A DNA stretch of 64,000 bases from RUG13091 sp045113315 (GCA_045113315.1 JBGUIX010000006.1:1-64000); one strand, 5' to 3'; shown: positions 43,014-52,171, counted from the first letter of the stretch. Program-made: numbers and translations. The notes: generated from the letters alone by a model not told the origin.

Positions 43014-45209
43014 ATGAAAATTGTGGAAGTATTAATCGAATACGCTAATTATTCACTGGACCGTCCTTTTTCTTATTTTTATAAAGGAAAAAAGAAACTC
43101 GATGTTGGTTTTCGTGTTCTTTTAAATTTCAATAATCGTGAACTAGTAGGCTATGTTACTAAATGTTATGAAACCGATAAAGATATCAAAGATATCCAGG
43201 AAGAGATGGGTTTTAATATTGAAGAGATTATCGATGTGATTGATGACTCTCCTTTATTAAGTGAAGACCTTTTAGAACTAGCAAATAAGGTTTCGGAATA
43301 TTATGTCGCTCCTAAAATTATTGTTTTGCAGTCGATGCTTCCACCTTCTTTATCTCCAAGAAGATCGTCCTTAAAAGCGCCAAAGATTGCTTATGATCAA
43401 TATGTGAGAATAGTTAATGATAATGAAGACGGTTTAACCGATAAACAAATTGAATTATTAAGATTAATATCTTCAGTTGATAAAGTTCTGAAAAAAGAAA
43501 TTAAATCAAAATCTATCTTAGATAAATTAATTGAATATAAACGTGTTGAAATAATTAAAGAAGAAAAACGTCGTTTAAAAGTTCCTGATTATGAATATAA
43601 AACTCCACCTGAATTAACTTATGAACAAAAAAGCGTGGTGGAAGAATTTAATGAATCCAAAGATGAAGTCTATTTATTAGAAGGTGTTACCGGTAGTGGT
43701 AAAACTGAAGTTTATCTAACTCTATCTGAACAAGTTTTAAAACAAGGCAAAACCGTTTTGATGTTGGTTCCAGAAATTGCCTTAACTCCAATGATGATGG
43801 AATATTATCTAAGAAGATTTAAAGGTGATGTCGCCATCCTTCATAGTGAACTAACACCAGCGGAGAAATACGATGAATATCGTAAGATAGCAAAAGGTGA
43901 TTGTCATATTGTCGTCGGTGCTAGAAGTGCTATCTTCGCTCCATTAAAGAATATTGGTCTAATTATATTAGATGAAGAACATGTCGAATCTTATAAACAA
44001 GATGTTGTTCCTTTCTATCACGCTCGTGAAGTGGCGATAATGCGTGGAAAAATGCATAAAGCAAAAGTTATTTTAGGCAGTGCCACTCCATCTTTAGAAT
44101 CTAGAGCTAGAGCCCAAAAGGGTGTTTACCATCTCTTACTTTTAACAAATCGCGTTAATAATAAAGAACTTCCAAAAACCACAATTGTTAATCTAGCGGA
44201 TTATCACAATATCGATAGAGAATCATATATCTTCTCAATTAGATTAAGAGAAGCAATTAAAAATGTTCTTAATAGACATGAACAAGCTATTTTATTAATT
44301 AATAGAAGAGGCTTTTCTACAAGTGTTTCCTGTCGTAAATGTGGGCATATTTTTAAGTGCCCAACATGCGATATCGCTTTAACCTATCATAAGAGTGATA
44401 ATATGCTTAAATGCCATCACTGTGATTATGTTTGTAAGATGCCTGAAACTTGTCCTGAATGTGGAAGTAATTTCATTATGAAGACTGGATTTGGCACAGA
44501 AAGAATCGAAGAAGAAGTGAATAGACTATTTCCTAATGCAAGAACCCTTCGTCTAGATAGTGATTCCGCAAAGATTAGAGCTAAAATCCCTTCAATTATC
44601 GAGGATTTTCGTCAAAAGAAGGCTGATATTCTTATTGGAACACAGATGATTGCAAAGGGTCATGACTTTCCAGATGTTACTTTAGTGGGTATTGTTTTAG
44701 CTGATATTGGATTATCGATGCCATCTTATAGATCTAACGAAAGAGCCTTCCAACTGATTACTCAAGCTGTCGGTAGAAGCGGTAGAAAAGATAAAAGTGG
44801 AATCGCTATAATTCAAACCTACATGCCGAATAACTACGCTATCACAATGGCGGCCCGTCAAAACTATGAACTATTCTATCGTAAAGAGATGGAATATAGA
44901 CGTATTCAAAACTACCCACCTTATTCCTTTTTAGCGAGCATTACTCTTGCGGGAAAAGTTGAAGATAACGTGGTAAAGAATATGGTTTATTTAATCGATA
45001 TGTTGAATCAAGAATTTAGTGACAAAGCATTAGTGCTTGGGCCAACTATTCCTTATGTTCCATATGAAGGAAATAATTATCTAAGAACTGCATTAGTGAA
45101 ATTTAAAGATTACAAATTAGCTAAAGAGATATTTAAAAAAGTTGTCTCTATCTATGCGAATAAGAGCCAAGTTCATTTAACTATAAATATAGATCCATAC
45201 AATTTTTAA
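43014..45209 (+). CDS. priA: Primosomal replication restart helicase PriA
   Basis: A 731-residue helicase that restarts stalled forks. It has an N-terminal DNA-binding part (to about 185), Walker A GVTGSGKTEVYL, motif II LDEEHVESY, eight Cys in four CxxC pairs (CRKCGHIFKCPTC, then CHHCDYVCKMPETCPECG) binding two zinc ions, and late motifs GTQMIAKGHDFP and QAVGRSGRKD. Length is normal. An inverted repeat overlaps its stop codon. Confidence 0.96.
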   Translation: MKIVEVLIEYANYSLDRPFSYFYKGKKKLDVGFRVLLNFNNRELVGYVTKCYETDKDIKDIQEEMGFNIEEIIDVIDDSPLLSEDLLELANKVSEYYVAPKIIVLQSMLPPSLSPRRSSLKAPKIAYDQYVRIVNDNEDGLTDKQIELLRLISSVDKVLKKEIKSKSILDKLIEYKRVEIIKEEKRRLKVPDYEYKTPPELTYEQKSVVEEFNESKDEVYLLEGVTGSGKTEVYLTLSEQVLKQGKTVLMLVPEIALTPMMMEYYLRRFKGDVAILHSELTPAEKYDEYRKIAKGDCHIVVGARSAIFAPLKNIGLIILDEEHVESYKQDVVPFYHAREVAIMRGKMHKAKVILGSATPSLESRARAQKGVYHLLLLTNRVNNKELPKTTIVNLADYHNIDRESYIFSIRLREAIKNVLNRHEQAILLINRRGFSTSVSCRKCGHIFKCPTCDIALTYHKSDNMLKCHHCDYVCKMPETCPECGSNFIMKTGFGTERIEEEVNRLFPNARTLRLDSDSAKIRAKIPSIIEDFRQKKADILIGTQMIAKGHDFPDVTLVGIVLADIGLSMPSYRSNERAFQLITQAVGRSGRKDKSGIAIIQTYMPNNYAITMAARQNYELFYRKEMEYRRIQNYPPYSFLASITLAGKVEDNVVKNMVYLIDMLNQEFSDKALVLGPTIPYVPYEGNNYLRTALVKFKDYKLAKEIFKKVVSIYANKSQVHLTINIDPYNF

Positions 45210-45223
45210 TATTAAAAATGTAT
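45197..45223. repeat. AT-rich perfect dyad at the priA 3' end
   Basis: A 16-nt perfect palindrome (TTTTTAATATTAAAAA, 45203-45218) is extended by ATACA/TGTAT arms with a single bulged A, giving 13 pairs. It lacks a T-tail and sits just upstream of a TATAAT box (45234-45239), so it could be an operator rather than a terminator. Confidence 0.5.
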
Positions 45224-45233
45224 AGTCTTGTAT

Positions 45234-45239
45234 TATAAT
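45234..45239 (+). promoter_or_regulatory. -10 box of an internal promoter upstream of the tautomerase-like gene
   Basis: Perfect TATAAT with a weak -35 region; the ATG at 45259 follows a short leader carrying CGAGG (45246-45250) as the ribosome site. It would let the distal part of the cluster be transcribed apart from gmk-priA. Confidence 0.45.
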
Positions 45240-45258
45240 ATCACTCGAGGACTATGCA

Positions 45259-45705
45259 ATGATTACTATTACAATTTACGGTTTAGACCAATTCGTCGTT
45301 GGTAATTTATCAAGAGAATTAACCCCATTAGTGGCCAAATTATATGAAGTCAGTGAAGATGACGTCATCTTTTTAGCACCACAAACAATGGTTTTTCATA
45401 AAGGCACAGAACAAACTTCTTGGAATATTTTGATTCACGTTAATGCTCCAAAGAAAGTTTCTGTTTTGCAAGATCAGATGGCAGAACTAATGTTACACGG
45501 CATCGGTGATGTGGCGATTAATGTGGCTGTGGAATTTTATTATTATTCCCAAGATGATAGATACGAAAAGATTAATGAAAGTTATCCACGCTGGTTAAGC
45601 GATGAGAATTTAGTTTCTGTCGATGATGAATATCCTGAAGACCTCGAAGAGGGCGAAGAAGAAGATCAAATCTACACAGGTGATATCTTTGCAGGTATCA
45701 AATAA
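45259..45705 (+). CDS. Conserved protein of unknown function, tautomerase-like (possibly DUF1904)
   Basis: A 148-residue protein. The first 105 residues have the pattern of a small tautomerase-like fold (ITIYGLDQFVVGNLSREL, then EDDVIFLAP and NILIHVNAPKK), somewhat like DUF1904 proteins; the usual Pro-1 catalytic residue is absent because Ile follows Met. The C-terminal 40 residues are very acidic (DLEEGEEEDQ). The function is unknown. It occupies the place where def and fmt lie in many Bacillota and ends 2 nt before the RsmB-like gene. Confidence 0.6.
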   Translation: MITITIYGLDQFVVGNLSRELTPLVAKLYEVSEDDVIFLAPQTMVFHKGTEQTSWNILIHVNAPKKVSVLQDQMAELMLHGIGDVAINVAVEFYYYSQDDRYEKINESYPRWLSDENLVSVDDEYPEDLEEGEEEDQIYTGDIFAGIK

Positions 45706-45707
45706 AT

Positions 45708-46961
45708 ATGAGAAATTTTGAAGTTGCTTTTGAAACATTAAATAAGATTTTTGATAATAAAATTCGTTTTAATTTAGCAGTTAAATCTTCTTTGAAGAAA
45801 GCTAATAAAATGGGGGATTCGGCTTTTATTAATGAATTAACATCCACTTGTGGATGTGTTTTAAGACATTATTACGTTTTTGAAGAAATAATTAAAAGAA
45901 AATATCCTGACGCTAATCAAAAACAAATCCTTTTAATTTCTTTAGCATTAGCTAATCGTTTGTTTTCAAAAAGATATGATGTTAAAAAACTTAACGAATA
46001 TGTTTCTAAAGAAAGTGAATTAGATGATGTAATTTCATTCATTGAAGGGCTTAATGATCCAAAGAAATTAATCCCTGAAGATATTAAAGAAGATACTCCT
46101 AATTATTATCACCTCCGCTATAACTTACCACTTTGGTTAGTGGAAATGTGGTCGAAGAACTTTGATTCTTTTATTGCTAAGAAATTATTTAGAAGTGTTT
46201 ACCATAAAGATAAACAAGTGCTAAGAATTAATAACAACAATATTGACGGTGAAGAATTCTTTAAAAAATATAATAATCTTCAACCATTTGGTGATTCATT
46301 AGCCATTTATGATGGAAAAGAAAATATCAAAAAGTTATTAGCGGTTAAAAACGGTGACGCTTTTGATATTGATGCTGGTTATAAACTGATGGTCAATAGT
46401 ATCGAAATTGATCCGATTAGAGGTATAGCGGCATATGCTGGATCAAGCAATAAATTATTGACTGAATTATATTGCGTATTAGGTAATTCTTTTAAGATGG
46501 ATTATTTATGTGGTAATCAAAAGAACTTCTTTGAAGTCAAAAAAGAAATTCAAGAATTAGGCATGTTAAATATTTCCACCTATGAAGTTAGTTATACAGG
46601 TATCGTGACTTGTATTTCTAAACCTGTTCATTATTTCTTCTTATGTCCAAGAAATACATATTTCAGAGGATTAAGTGAAACTCCTGATTATTTTCTAAAT
46701 ATTAATAGTGAAGACTTAGATGAAATCATCAAAGAAGAAAAAGAAGCGATTAACGAAGCTAAAGATCAAATCGAAGATGGTGGTTATTTAATCTATTATC
46801 TACCGACGGTTAGCAAGAATGAAACACGTGGTGTCATTCATGCTTTCCTTAAGGAAAATCCAAACTTTACTATAGTAAGAGAAAAACAAATGTTACCATT
46901 TGATAAATATAAAAATATGTTCTATTTCGCCATTTTGAAAAAGGGAGAAAGTAATGATTAA
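45708..46961 (+). CDS. RsmB-like protein without catalytic cysteines (probable pseudoenzyme)
   Basis: A 417-residue homologue of the 16S rRNA m5C967 methyltransferase RsmB by architecture and operon position. An N-terminal NusB-like helical domain (about 1-130) is followed by PLWLVEMWSKNF and RINNN, as in RsmB. The methyltransferase motifs are ruined: the SAM loop reads DPIRGIAAYAGS (about 235-246), the DAPCS motif reads LCPRN (312-316), and the second catalytic motif YSTCT reads YYLPT (363-367), so both Cys are lost. The frame is intact and codon use is normal, so it is expressed and perhaps kept as an RNA- or ribosome-binding protein. Confidence 0.75.
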   Translation: MRNFEVAFETLNKIFDNKIRFNLAVKSSLKKANKMGDSAFINELTSTCGCVLRHYYVFEEIIKRKYPDANQKQILLISLALANRLFSKRYDVKKLNEYVSKESELDDVISFIEGLNDPKKLIPEDIKEDTPNYYHLRYNLPLWLVEMWSKNFDSFIAKKLFRSVYHKDKQVLRINNNNIDGEEFFKKYNNLQPFGDSLAIYDGKENIKKLLAVKNGDAFDIDAGYKLMVNSIEIDPIRGIAAYAGSSNKLLTELYCVLGNSFKMDYLCGNQKNFFEVKKEIQELGMLNISTYEVSYTGIVTCISKPVHYFFLCPRNTYFRGLSETPDYFLNINSEDLDEIIKEEKEAINEAKDQIEDGGYLIYYLPTVSKNETRGVIHAFLKENPNFTIVREKQMLPFDKYKNMFYFAILKKGESND

Positions 46962-47994
46962 TCTCTACGGAATGGAATTAGAAAAGTTAAAACAATTAAT
47001 GGTTAGTGAAGGTCAAAAAACCTATAGAGCTATCCAACTTTATACATGGCTTTATGAAAAGAATGCGAGAAGTTTTGATGAAATGACAGACATCTCCATT
47101 AAATTTAGAGAAGTTCTTAAAGAAAAATATTGTTTAGATCTTCCAAAAATATTCACTAAACAAGTGAGTAAAGATGGGACTATCAAATTATTATTAGAAC
47201 TTATAGATCACATGAAAGTGGAATGCGTCCTTATGCGTTATGACTATGGGTGTGCGGTATGCGTATCCTCACAAGTTGGATGTAATATGGCGTGTTCTTT
47301 CTGTTCCTCTGGCATATTAGGTAAGCAAAGAAATCTAAAACCAGAAGAAATGGTGGGACAAGTCATGGTCATAAATGACCTCTTACGCGAAGAGGGCAAA
47401 GGCATGCATGTCACACACGTCGTGGTCATGGGTACAGGAGAACCGTTTGATAATTATGATAACGTCATGGATTTTATCCGTATCATTAACGCTCAAAAAG
47501 GTTTAGCGATTGGAGCAAGACATATCACCGTATCCACTTGTGGATTAATTGAAGGAGTTAAAAAATATGCTAGAGAAGGATTACAAACTAATTTAGCAAT
47601 ATCCTTGCACGCTCCAAATAATGAACTTAGAAATAAATTAATGAAAATCAATAAAGCTTATCCATTAGAAGTTCTTATGCCAGCGGTTAAAGAATATGAA
47701 GAAATTGCGGGTAGAAGAGTAACTTATGAATATCTTCTTTTAGAAGGAGTTAATGATAATAAGGAAGATGCCGCTGAATTAATTAATTTAATTAAAGGCA
47801 CTAAAGGATATGTAAATCTCATTCCTTATAACGAAACTAATAAAAACAATTACAAAAGAAGTAGTAATAACCGTGTTCACGCCTTTTTGGATTATCTCAC
47901 CAAAGGTGGAGTGACTGCGACAATTAGAAAAGAATTCGGCAGCGACATCGACGCTGCTTGCGGACAATTAAAAGCGAAAAGTGAGGGTCAATAA
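46954..47994 (+). CDS. rlmN: Dual-specificity 23S rRNA/tRNA adenine-C2 methyltransferase RlmN
   Basis: A 346-residue radical SAM enzyme methylating A2503 of 23S rRNA and A37 of some tRNAs. The cluster motif CNMACSFC (about 112-119) is present, as are GTGEPFDNYDNV and the C-terminal methyl-carrying Cys in DAACGQL. GGGAG precedes the ATG, which overlaps the RsmB-like gene by 8 nt. Confidence 0.96.
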   Translation: MINLYGMELEKLKQLMVSEGQKTYRAIQLYTWLYEKNARSFDEMTDISIKFREVLKEKYCLDLPKIFTKQVSKDGTIKLLLELIDHMKVECVLMRYDYGCAVCVSSQVGCNMACSFCSSGILGKQRNLKPEEMVGQVMVINDLLREEGKGMHVTHVVVMGTGEPFDNYDNVMDFIRIINAQKGLAIGARHITVSTCGLIEGVKKYAREGLQTNLAISLHAPNNELRNKLMKINKAYPLEVLMPAVKEYEEIAGRRVTYEYLLLEGVNDNKEDAAELINLIKGTKGYVNLIPYNETNKNNYKRSSNNRVHAFLDYLTKGGVTATIRKEFGSDIDAACGQLKAKSEGQ

Positions 47995-47996
47995 AT

Positions 47997-48752
47997 ATGG
48001 CGAATAAGAAATATTTATACGGCCGTTACGTCGCAAAAACTGACACTGGAAAAATTAGAGTTAATAACGAAGATCGCGTAACTGCTTTAACTAACACAAG
48101 AGGCAATATTCTCTTAGTGGTATGCGATGGTATGGGTGGCGCTAATAAAGGTGATTTAGCTTCGACTTTAGCTATCGATATTTTAGCTAGTGCCTTTAAC
48201 GAAAAAGATCGTTTCCAAACTAAATTCATCGCTAAACGTTGGATGGCTAGTACCATTAGAAAAGCTAATTCTTCAATTTTTAAACAAGCTTTTAATAATC
48301 CAAATTATAACGGCATGGGTACGACTTTAACGGCTGTTTTAATCGTTAACGATTATATGGTAGTGGCCCAAGTCGGTGATTCTAGAGCCTATTCATTTAG
48401 AGCCAGATCTTTAAATCAAATCACTGAAGATCAAACTTATGTTCAATATTTATATAGAATTGGTGAAATTAAAAAAGAAGAAATTGCCACTCACCCCAAA
48501 AGACACGTATTGATGAATGCTTTAGGCATTTATCCAAGCTTAGATTTAGATATCAAAGTTCACCCATACTTGGGTGATACCATCTTAGTGTGTAGCGATG
48601 GTTTATATAATAACGTCCCTGATAAAGATTTATTATCTATTCTTAAGGGTAGTGATTCATTAGACCAAAAAGTTAATGAATTAATTTCATTAGCGAACGC
48701 AAATGGTGGTTCAGATAACATTGCAGTTGCGATGTGGGAGGCGAATGAATAA
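47997..48752 (+). CDS. prpC: PP2C-family serine/threonine phosphatase (PrpC/Stp)
   Basis: A 251-residue metal-dependent phosphatase. Metal ligands lie in VNNEDRV, VCDGMGGANKGD, and the later VCSDGLYNNV and GGSDNIAVAM; GDSRAYSF is also conserved. It reverses phosphorylation by the kinase encoded next, which overlaps its stop by one base. Confidence 0.95.
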   Translation: MANKKYLYGRYVAKTDTGKIRVNNEDRVTALTNTRGNILLVVCDGMGGANKGDLASTLAIDILASAFNEKDRFQTKFIAKRWMASTIRKANSSIFKQAFNNPNYNGMGTTLTAVLIVNDYMVVAQVGDSRAYSFRARSLNQITEDQTYVQYLYRIGEIKKEEIATHPKRHVLMNALGIYPSLDLDIKVHPYLGDTILVCSDGLYNNVPDKDLLSILKGSDSLDQKVNELISLANANGGSDNIAVAMWEANE

Positions 48753-49636
48753 TGCCTTTAAAAATTGGTTCTTTAATTGATTCTAGATATCGTATCACTG
48801 CGCGTATTGGTCACGGTGGTATGGCTGAAGTTTATGAAGCTAACGATATGATAAATCGCCGCACTGTAGCGATTAAATTAATTCGTGAAGATGTCATGAA
48901 TAACCCTGTAAATCTAGTACGTTTTAAAAATGAAGCCACAATTGCGGCCTCTTTAAATCATCCAAATATTGTGAAAGTCTTTAACCACGGAACAGTGGAT
49001 GGAGTTCCTTATATCGCTAACGAATATATCAAAGGCCAAAACTTAAAAGAAGTTTTAGATTTTAGATCATCGCTTCCTATCGAAGAAGCAATGGATTACA
49101 TGATTCAATTAGCGTCCGCGTTATCATACGCTCATAAGCACGGGATCGTCCATCGTGACGTGAAACCAGATAACTTATATGTGATGGGTGATGGCACTAT
49201 TAAACTTGGTGATTTTGGTATTGCTCAATCCGAACAAAAAAATGAAAACCATGATGCTGAATCAGAAATTGTTGGTTCTGTCCATTATATGGCTCCAGAA
49301 ATTACTGCTGGAAAAAGCGCAACCGCTCAATCTGATATCTATTCTGCAGGTGTCACATTCTATGAATTAATTACTGGACATGTTCCGTTTAATAAAGAGA
49401 AAGCAGTTGATATTGCTGTCGCCCATATTAAAGAAAGATTTCCAAGTCCTAAGATATATTTACCGAATTGTCCAAAAGAAGTGGAACACATCATCTTTAA
49501 ATGTGTGAAGAAAAATTTAAAAGAAAGATATCAAAATGCTGATGAATTATATAACGATTTAATCGATTTAAAAAATAATCCAAACGCCTTTAAAGAAAAG
49601 AAAGGAATATTCTCTAGAATATTTGGATTTAAATAA
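48752..49636 (+). CDS. prkC: Soluble PrkC-like serine/threonine kinase without PASTA domains
   Basis: A 294-residue Hanks-type kinase. Gly-rich loop IGHGGMAEVYEA (19-30), Lys in VAIKLI, catalytic HRDVKPDN and DFGIAQ are all intact, and a juxtamembrane-like stretch ends the protein at GIFSRIFGFK. Relatives in walled Bacillota have about 650 residues, with a membrane helix and PASTA repeats that sense muropeptides; both are missing here and the next gene starts at the stop codon, so it is not a frameshift. Signals other than peptidoglycan must control it, or it is regulated only by PrpC. Confidence 0.92.
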   Translation: MPLKIGSLIDSRYRITARIGHGGMAEVYEANDMINRRTVAIKLIREDVMNNPVNLVRFKNEATIAASLNHPNIVKVFNHGTVDGVPYIANEYIKGQNLKEVLDFRSSLPIEEAMDYMIQLASALSYAHKHGIVHRDVKPDNLYVMGDGTIKLGDFGIAQSEQKNENHDAESEIVGSVHYMAPEITAGKSATAQSDIYSAGVTFYELITGHVPFNKEKAVDIAVAHIKERFPSPKIYLPNCPKEVEHIIFKCVKKNLKERYQNADELYNDLIDLKNNPNAFKEKKGIFSRIFGFK

Positions 49637-50502
49637 TGCGTGGAAGAATAGTATCTTTGAGTTGTGGTATCTATTCCATTAATGTCGATGGAGTAATTTA
49701 TAACGCACCCGCAAGAGGACTATTTAGAAATAGAGGTATCAAACCATTAGTGGGAGATGAAGTAGAAATAGATAGTAACAATTTGATTATTAATACGGTT
49801 TATAATCGTGTTTCGGAACTAAAAAGACCACCGATTGCTAATATTGATCAAATGTTAATTATTGAATCACTTAAAGAACCAGAATTCTCCTACTTATTAG
49901 CCTTTAAATATTTAACCTATGCAAACATGAATAATATCAAAGCGAAGATTATTCTTACTAAGGTTGATAAACAAGACGATTTAAAAATAGTTAGTGAGAT
50001 AAAAGAAACCTTTAAAGCTATTGATATTGAAGTTTATGTTGTTTCTAATAAAACTAAAGAAGGCTTAAAAGAAGTTAGAGAATTATTCGCTAACCACATT
50101 AGTTGTTTAATTGGTCAAAGTGGTGTGGGTAAATCCTCCCTTATTAATGCGATTGATAAGGACTTTGAAAGAAAGGTTGGAGAGTATTCAAAAGCTTTAG
50201 GAAGAGGTAAGCACCAAACTAAGGAAGTAATATTGCTTCCATATGAAGGTGGCTATATCGCCGATACTCCCGGATTCTCATCATTAGAATTAAACCTCTA
50301 TAAAGAAGAATTAGCGGAGTTTTACCCAGGTTTTAGCGAATTTTTCACCAAATGTTACTATTCTAACTGTTTGCATATTACCGAGAATAAATGTGCTGTA
50401 AAAGAAAGAATTGAACAAGGTTTATATCCAAAAATTGCTTATGATTGTTATTTAAAATTATCTGAAGAAAGTATCTATAAATTAAGGAGATTTGAAAGAT
50501 GA
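49636..50502 (+). CDS. rsgA: Ribosome small-subunit-dependent GTPase RsgA
   Basis: A 288-residue circularly permuted GTPase that helps 30S maturation. N-terminal OB fold (about 1-70), GTPase core with G4 ILTKVD, G1 GQSGVGKSS and G3 DTPGFSS, then a zinc site of the C-x4-C-x-H type (CYYSNCLH) and a further Cys (ENKCAV). It ends in TGA, one of only two in the window, overlapping the rpe start in ATGA. Confidence 0.95.
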   Translation: MRGRIVSLSCGIYSINVDGVIYNAPARGLFRNRGIKPLVGDEVEIDSNNLIINTVYNRVSELKRPPIANIDQMLIIESLKEPEFSYLLAFKYLTYANMNNIKAKIILTKVDKQDDLKIVSEIKETFKAIDIEVYVVSNKTKEGLKEVRELFANHISCLIGQSGVGKSSLINAIDKDFERKVGEYSKALGRGKHQTKEVILLPYEGGYIADTPGFSSLELNLYKEELAEFYPGFSEFFTKCYYSNCLHITENKCAVKERIEQGLYPKIAYDCYLKLSEESIYKLRRFER

Positions 50503-51158
50503 AAAAAGTAATTGTTGCCCCCTCAATATTGAGCGCAGATTTTAATTATTTAAAGCGTGATATTACTGCAGTTGAAAAAGCTGGAGCGGAATATTTACAT
50601 TTCGATGTGATGGATGGACATTTTGTTCCTAATATCTCCTTTGGTATTCCAGTTTTAAAATGTATTAGCAAATCTCATAAGATGGTTAATGATGTTCATA
50701 TCATGATTTCCGATCCACTTAAATATGCGGCAGATTTCATGAAAGCGGGCGCTGATATATTAACCTTCCATTACGAAGCTTGTAAGAGTGAAAAAGAAAT
50801 ATTAGATGTGATTAGAATCATCCATTCTTTTAATGGCAAAGCTGGTATTTCTATTAAACCTAATACCGATGTGAAGGTATTGGATAGTTTATTAAAAGAA
50901 TTAGATTTAGTTTTAGTGATGTCTGTTGAACCTGGTTTTGGTGGACAATCATTTATTAGTGATGCCTTAGATAAAATCACTTATTTAAGAACTGTCATTG
51001 ATCAAAATAACTATAATTGCTTAGTGGAAGTTGATGGTGGAATTAATTATGAAACCGCGAAACTTTGTAAAAGAGCAGGCGTTGATATCTTAGTCGCGGG
51101 TAGTTATCTATTTGGCCACGAAGATTTAGAAGAAAGAATTAAAGGACTTAAAGAATAA
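50499..51158 (+). CDS. rpe: Ribulose-phosphate 3-epimerase
   Basis: A 219-residue TIM-barrel epimerase of the pentose phosphate pathway. SILSADF, HFDVMDGHFVPN, VEPGFGGQ and VDGGI carry the metal and catalytic residues. AAGGAGA lies upstream in the end of rsgA; the ATG overlaps the rsgA stop by 4 nt. Confidence 0.96.
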   Translation: MKKVIVAPSILSADFNYLKRDITAVEKAGAEYLHFDVMDGHFVPNISFGIPVLKCISKSHKMVNDVHIMISDPLKYAADFMKAGADILTFHYEACKSEKEILDVIRIIHSFNGKAGISIKPNTDVKVLDSLLKELDLVLVMSVEPGFGGQSFISDALDKITYLRTVIDQNNYNCLVEVDGGINYETAKLCKRAGVDILVAGSYLFGHEDLEERIKGLKE

Positions 51159-51823
51159 TGTTTGGTTGGTTTCTTGCTTTAGGTACTACATCTTTAGTTT
51201 TCTTTTTAGCCTATATCGTTTTTTCAATGCGTAATTATAAATATAGATTTAAAGAAAATTATGACATTAGAAATCATTTTCCTTACGAATTTAATTATGA
51301 AAGCAAATTTACCGATAATATCTTAGGCAATATTTGTTTAACATTATCTTTATTATTTTCATTAGCTTTATATGCAATGGTCCCTACTTATAAAAATAAT
51401 AATGGGATGTTATTTGTGGTATTAATAACCGGTATTATCTTAACTATCAGTGTCTGTTTAATTAATTTTGTACCTTTAAAATTATTAAAATCTCATTTAG
51501 TGTGTTCTGTTATTTTATTTGTATCCGCTTTTATGACACCAGCCTCAATTGGCTTAACAGCTTTGAAAGAGTATCAAGAATTTAAAGAAGTTACTTCTTT
51601 GGTGATGATGATCGTCGCATTAACTTTTGCCTTATTCTGTTTTGTTTTAGTGATGAATCCACGTTTATCTTTAAAGATAAAAATGATTACCGCTACTAAT
51701 GAAAAAGGTGAAGAAATATATGTTAGACCAAAATATATTGTTTATGCTTTCTCAGAATGGATGATGACATTCATCCTCATGATATCTAATATCTTATTAA
51801 TATTCCTACTGATGGTGTTATAA
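51158..51823 (+). CDS. Membrane protein of unknown function
   Basis: A 221-residue protein with about six membrane segments (about 2-22, 57-76, 83-103, 110-128, 145-165, 195-219) and short loops. I do not recognise it. It starts at the last base of the rpe stop codon (TAATG), so it is translationally coupled and the final gene of the cluster. No residues suggest an enzyme. Confidence 0.7.
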   Translation: MFGWFLALGTTSLVFFLAYIVFSMRNYKYRFKENYDIRNHFPYEFNYESKFTDNILGNICLTLSLLFSLALYAMVPTYKNNNGMLFVVLITGIILTISVCLINFVPLKLLKSHLVCSVILFVSAFMTPASIGLTALKEYQEFKEVTSLVMMIVALTFALFCFVLVMNPRLSLKIKMITATNEKGEEIYVRPKYIVYAFSEWMMTFILMISNILLIFLLMVL

Positions 51824-51831
51824 ACAAAAAT

Positions 51832-51857
51832 AAAAAGCGAACTTAATCGCTTTTTTA
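51832..51857. terminator. Terminator between the rpe cluster and rpmB
   Basis: AAAAAGCGA (51832-51840) pairs with TCGCTTTTT (51847-51855) around a 6-nt loop with A- and T-rich flanks; it can serve both convergent transcripts. Confidence 0.85.
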
Positions 51858-51875
51858 TTTTCAGGAAATATGTTC

Positions 51876-52070
51876 CTATCTCTCTTTATATTGTTTATTG
51901 AGACTGCGATAGGCACGGGTGGACATGCGAACGCGAACTTCTTTACCATCAACAATCAATGTTCTGGTTTGGAGATTTGTGTTCCATCTACGGCGTGTCG
52001 CTCTTAATGAGTGAGAACGATTATTACCGCTGACTGGTCCTTTTCCTGTTAATGGACATACTCTTGACAT
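51876..52070 (-). CDS. rpmB: Ribosomal protein L28
   Basis: A 64-residue, strongly basic protein with the L28 pattern: MSRVCPLTGKGP, GNNRSHSLRATRRRW and STRAYRSLNK. An AGGAGG ribosome site precedes the ATG, and a good promoter lies upstream. It has its own transcript. Confidence 0.95.
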   Translation of the reverse strand: MSRVCPLTGKGPVSGNNRSHSLRATRRRWNTNLQTRTLIVDGKEVRVRMSTRAYRSLNKQYKER

Positions 52071-52098
52071 ATCGTAGCCCTCCTAAATCACTTTTGAA

Positions 52099-52127
52099 AT
52101 CTTACCACAAGGCGAGAGGTGTTGCAA
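52099..52127 (-). promoter_or_regulatory. Promoter of rpmB
   Basis: On the - strand, TTGCAA (52122-52127) and TAAGAT (52099-52104) are separated by 17 nt; the leader is short and carries AGGAGG before the ATG. Confidence 0.6.
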
Positions 52128-52149
52128 TAATTATTAAGAAAAATAATTT

Positions 52150-52171
52150 TTAAAAGAAAAGTTATCTTTTC
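52150..52171 (-). terminator. Possible terminator of the small membrane protein gene
   Basis: On the - strand GAAAAG and CTTTTC (52156-52161 and 52166-52171) form a 6-bp stem with a 4-nt loop, followed by TTTTAAAAATTATTTTT. The stem is AT-rich, so strength is uncertain. Confidence 0.45.
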
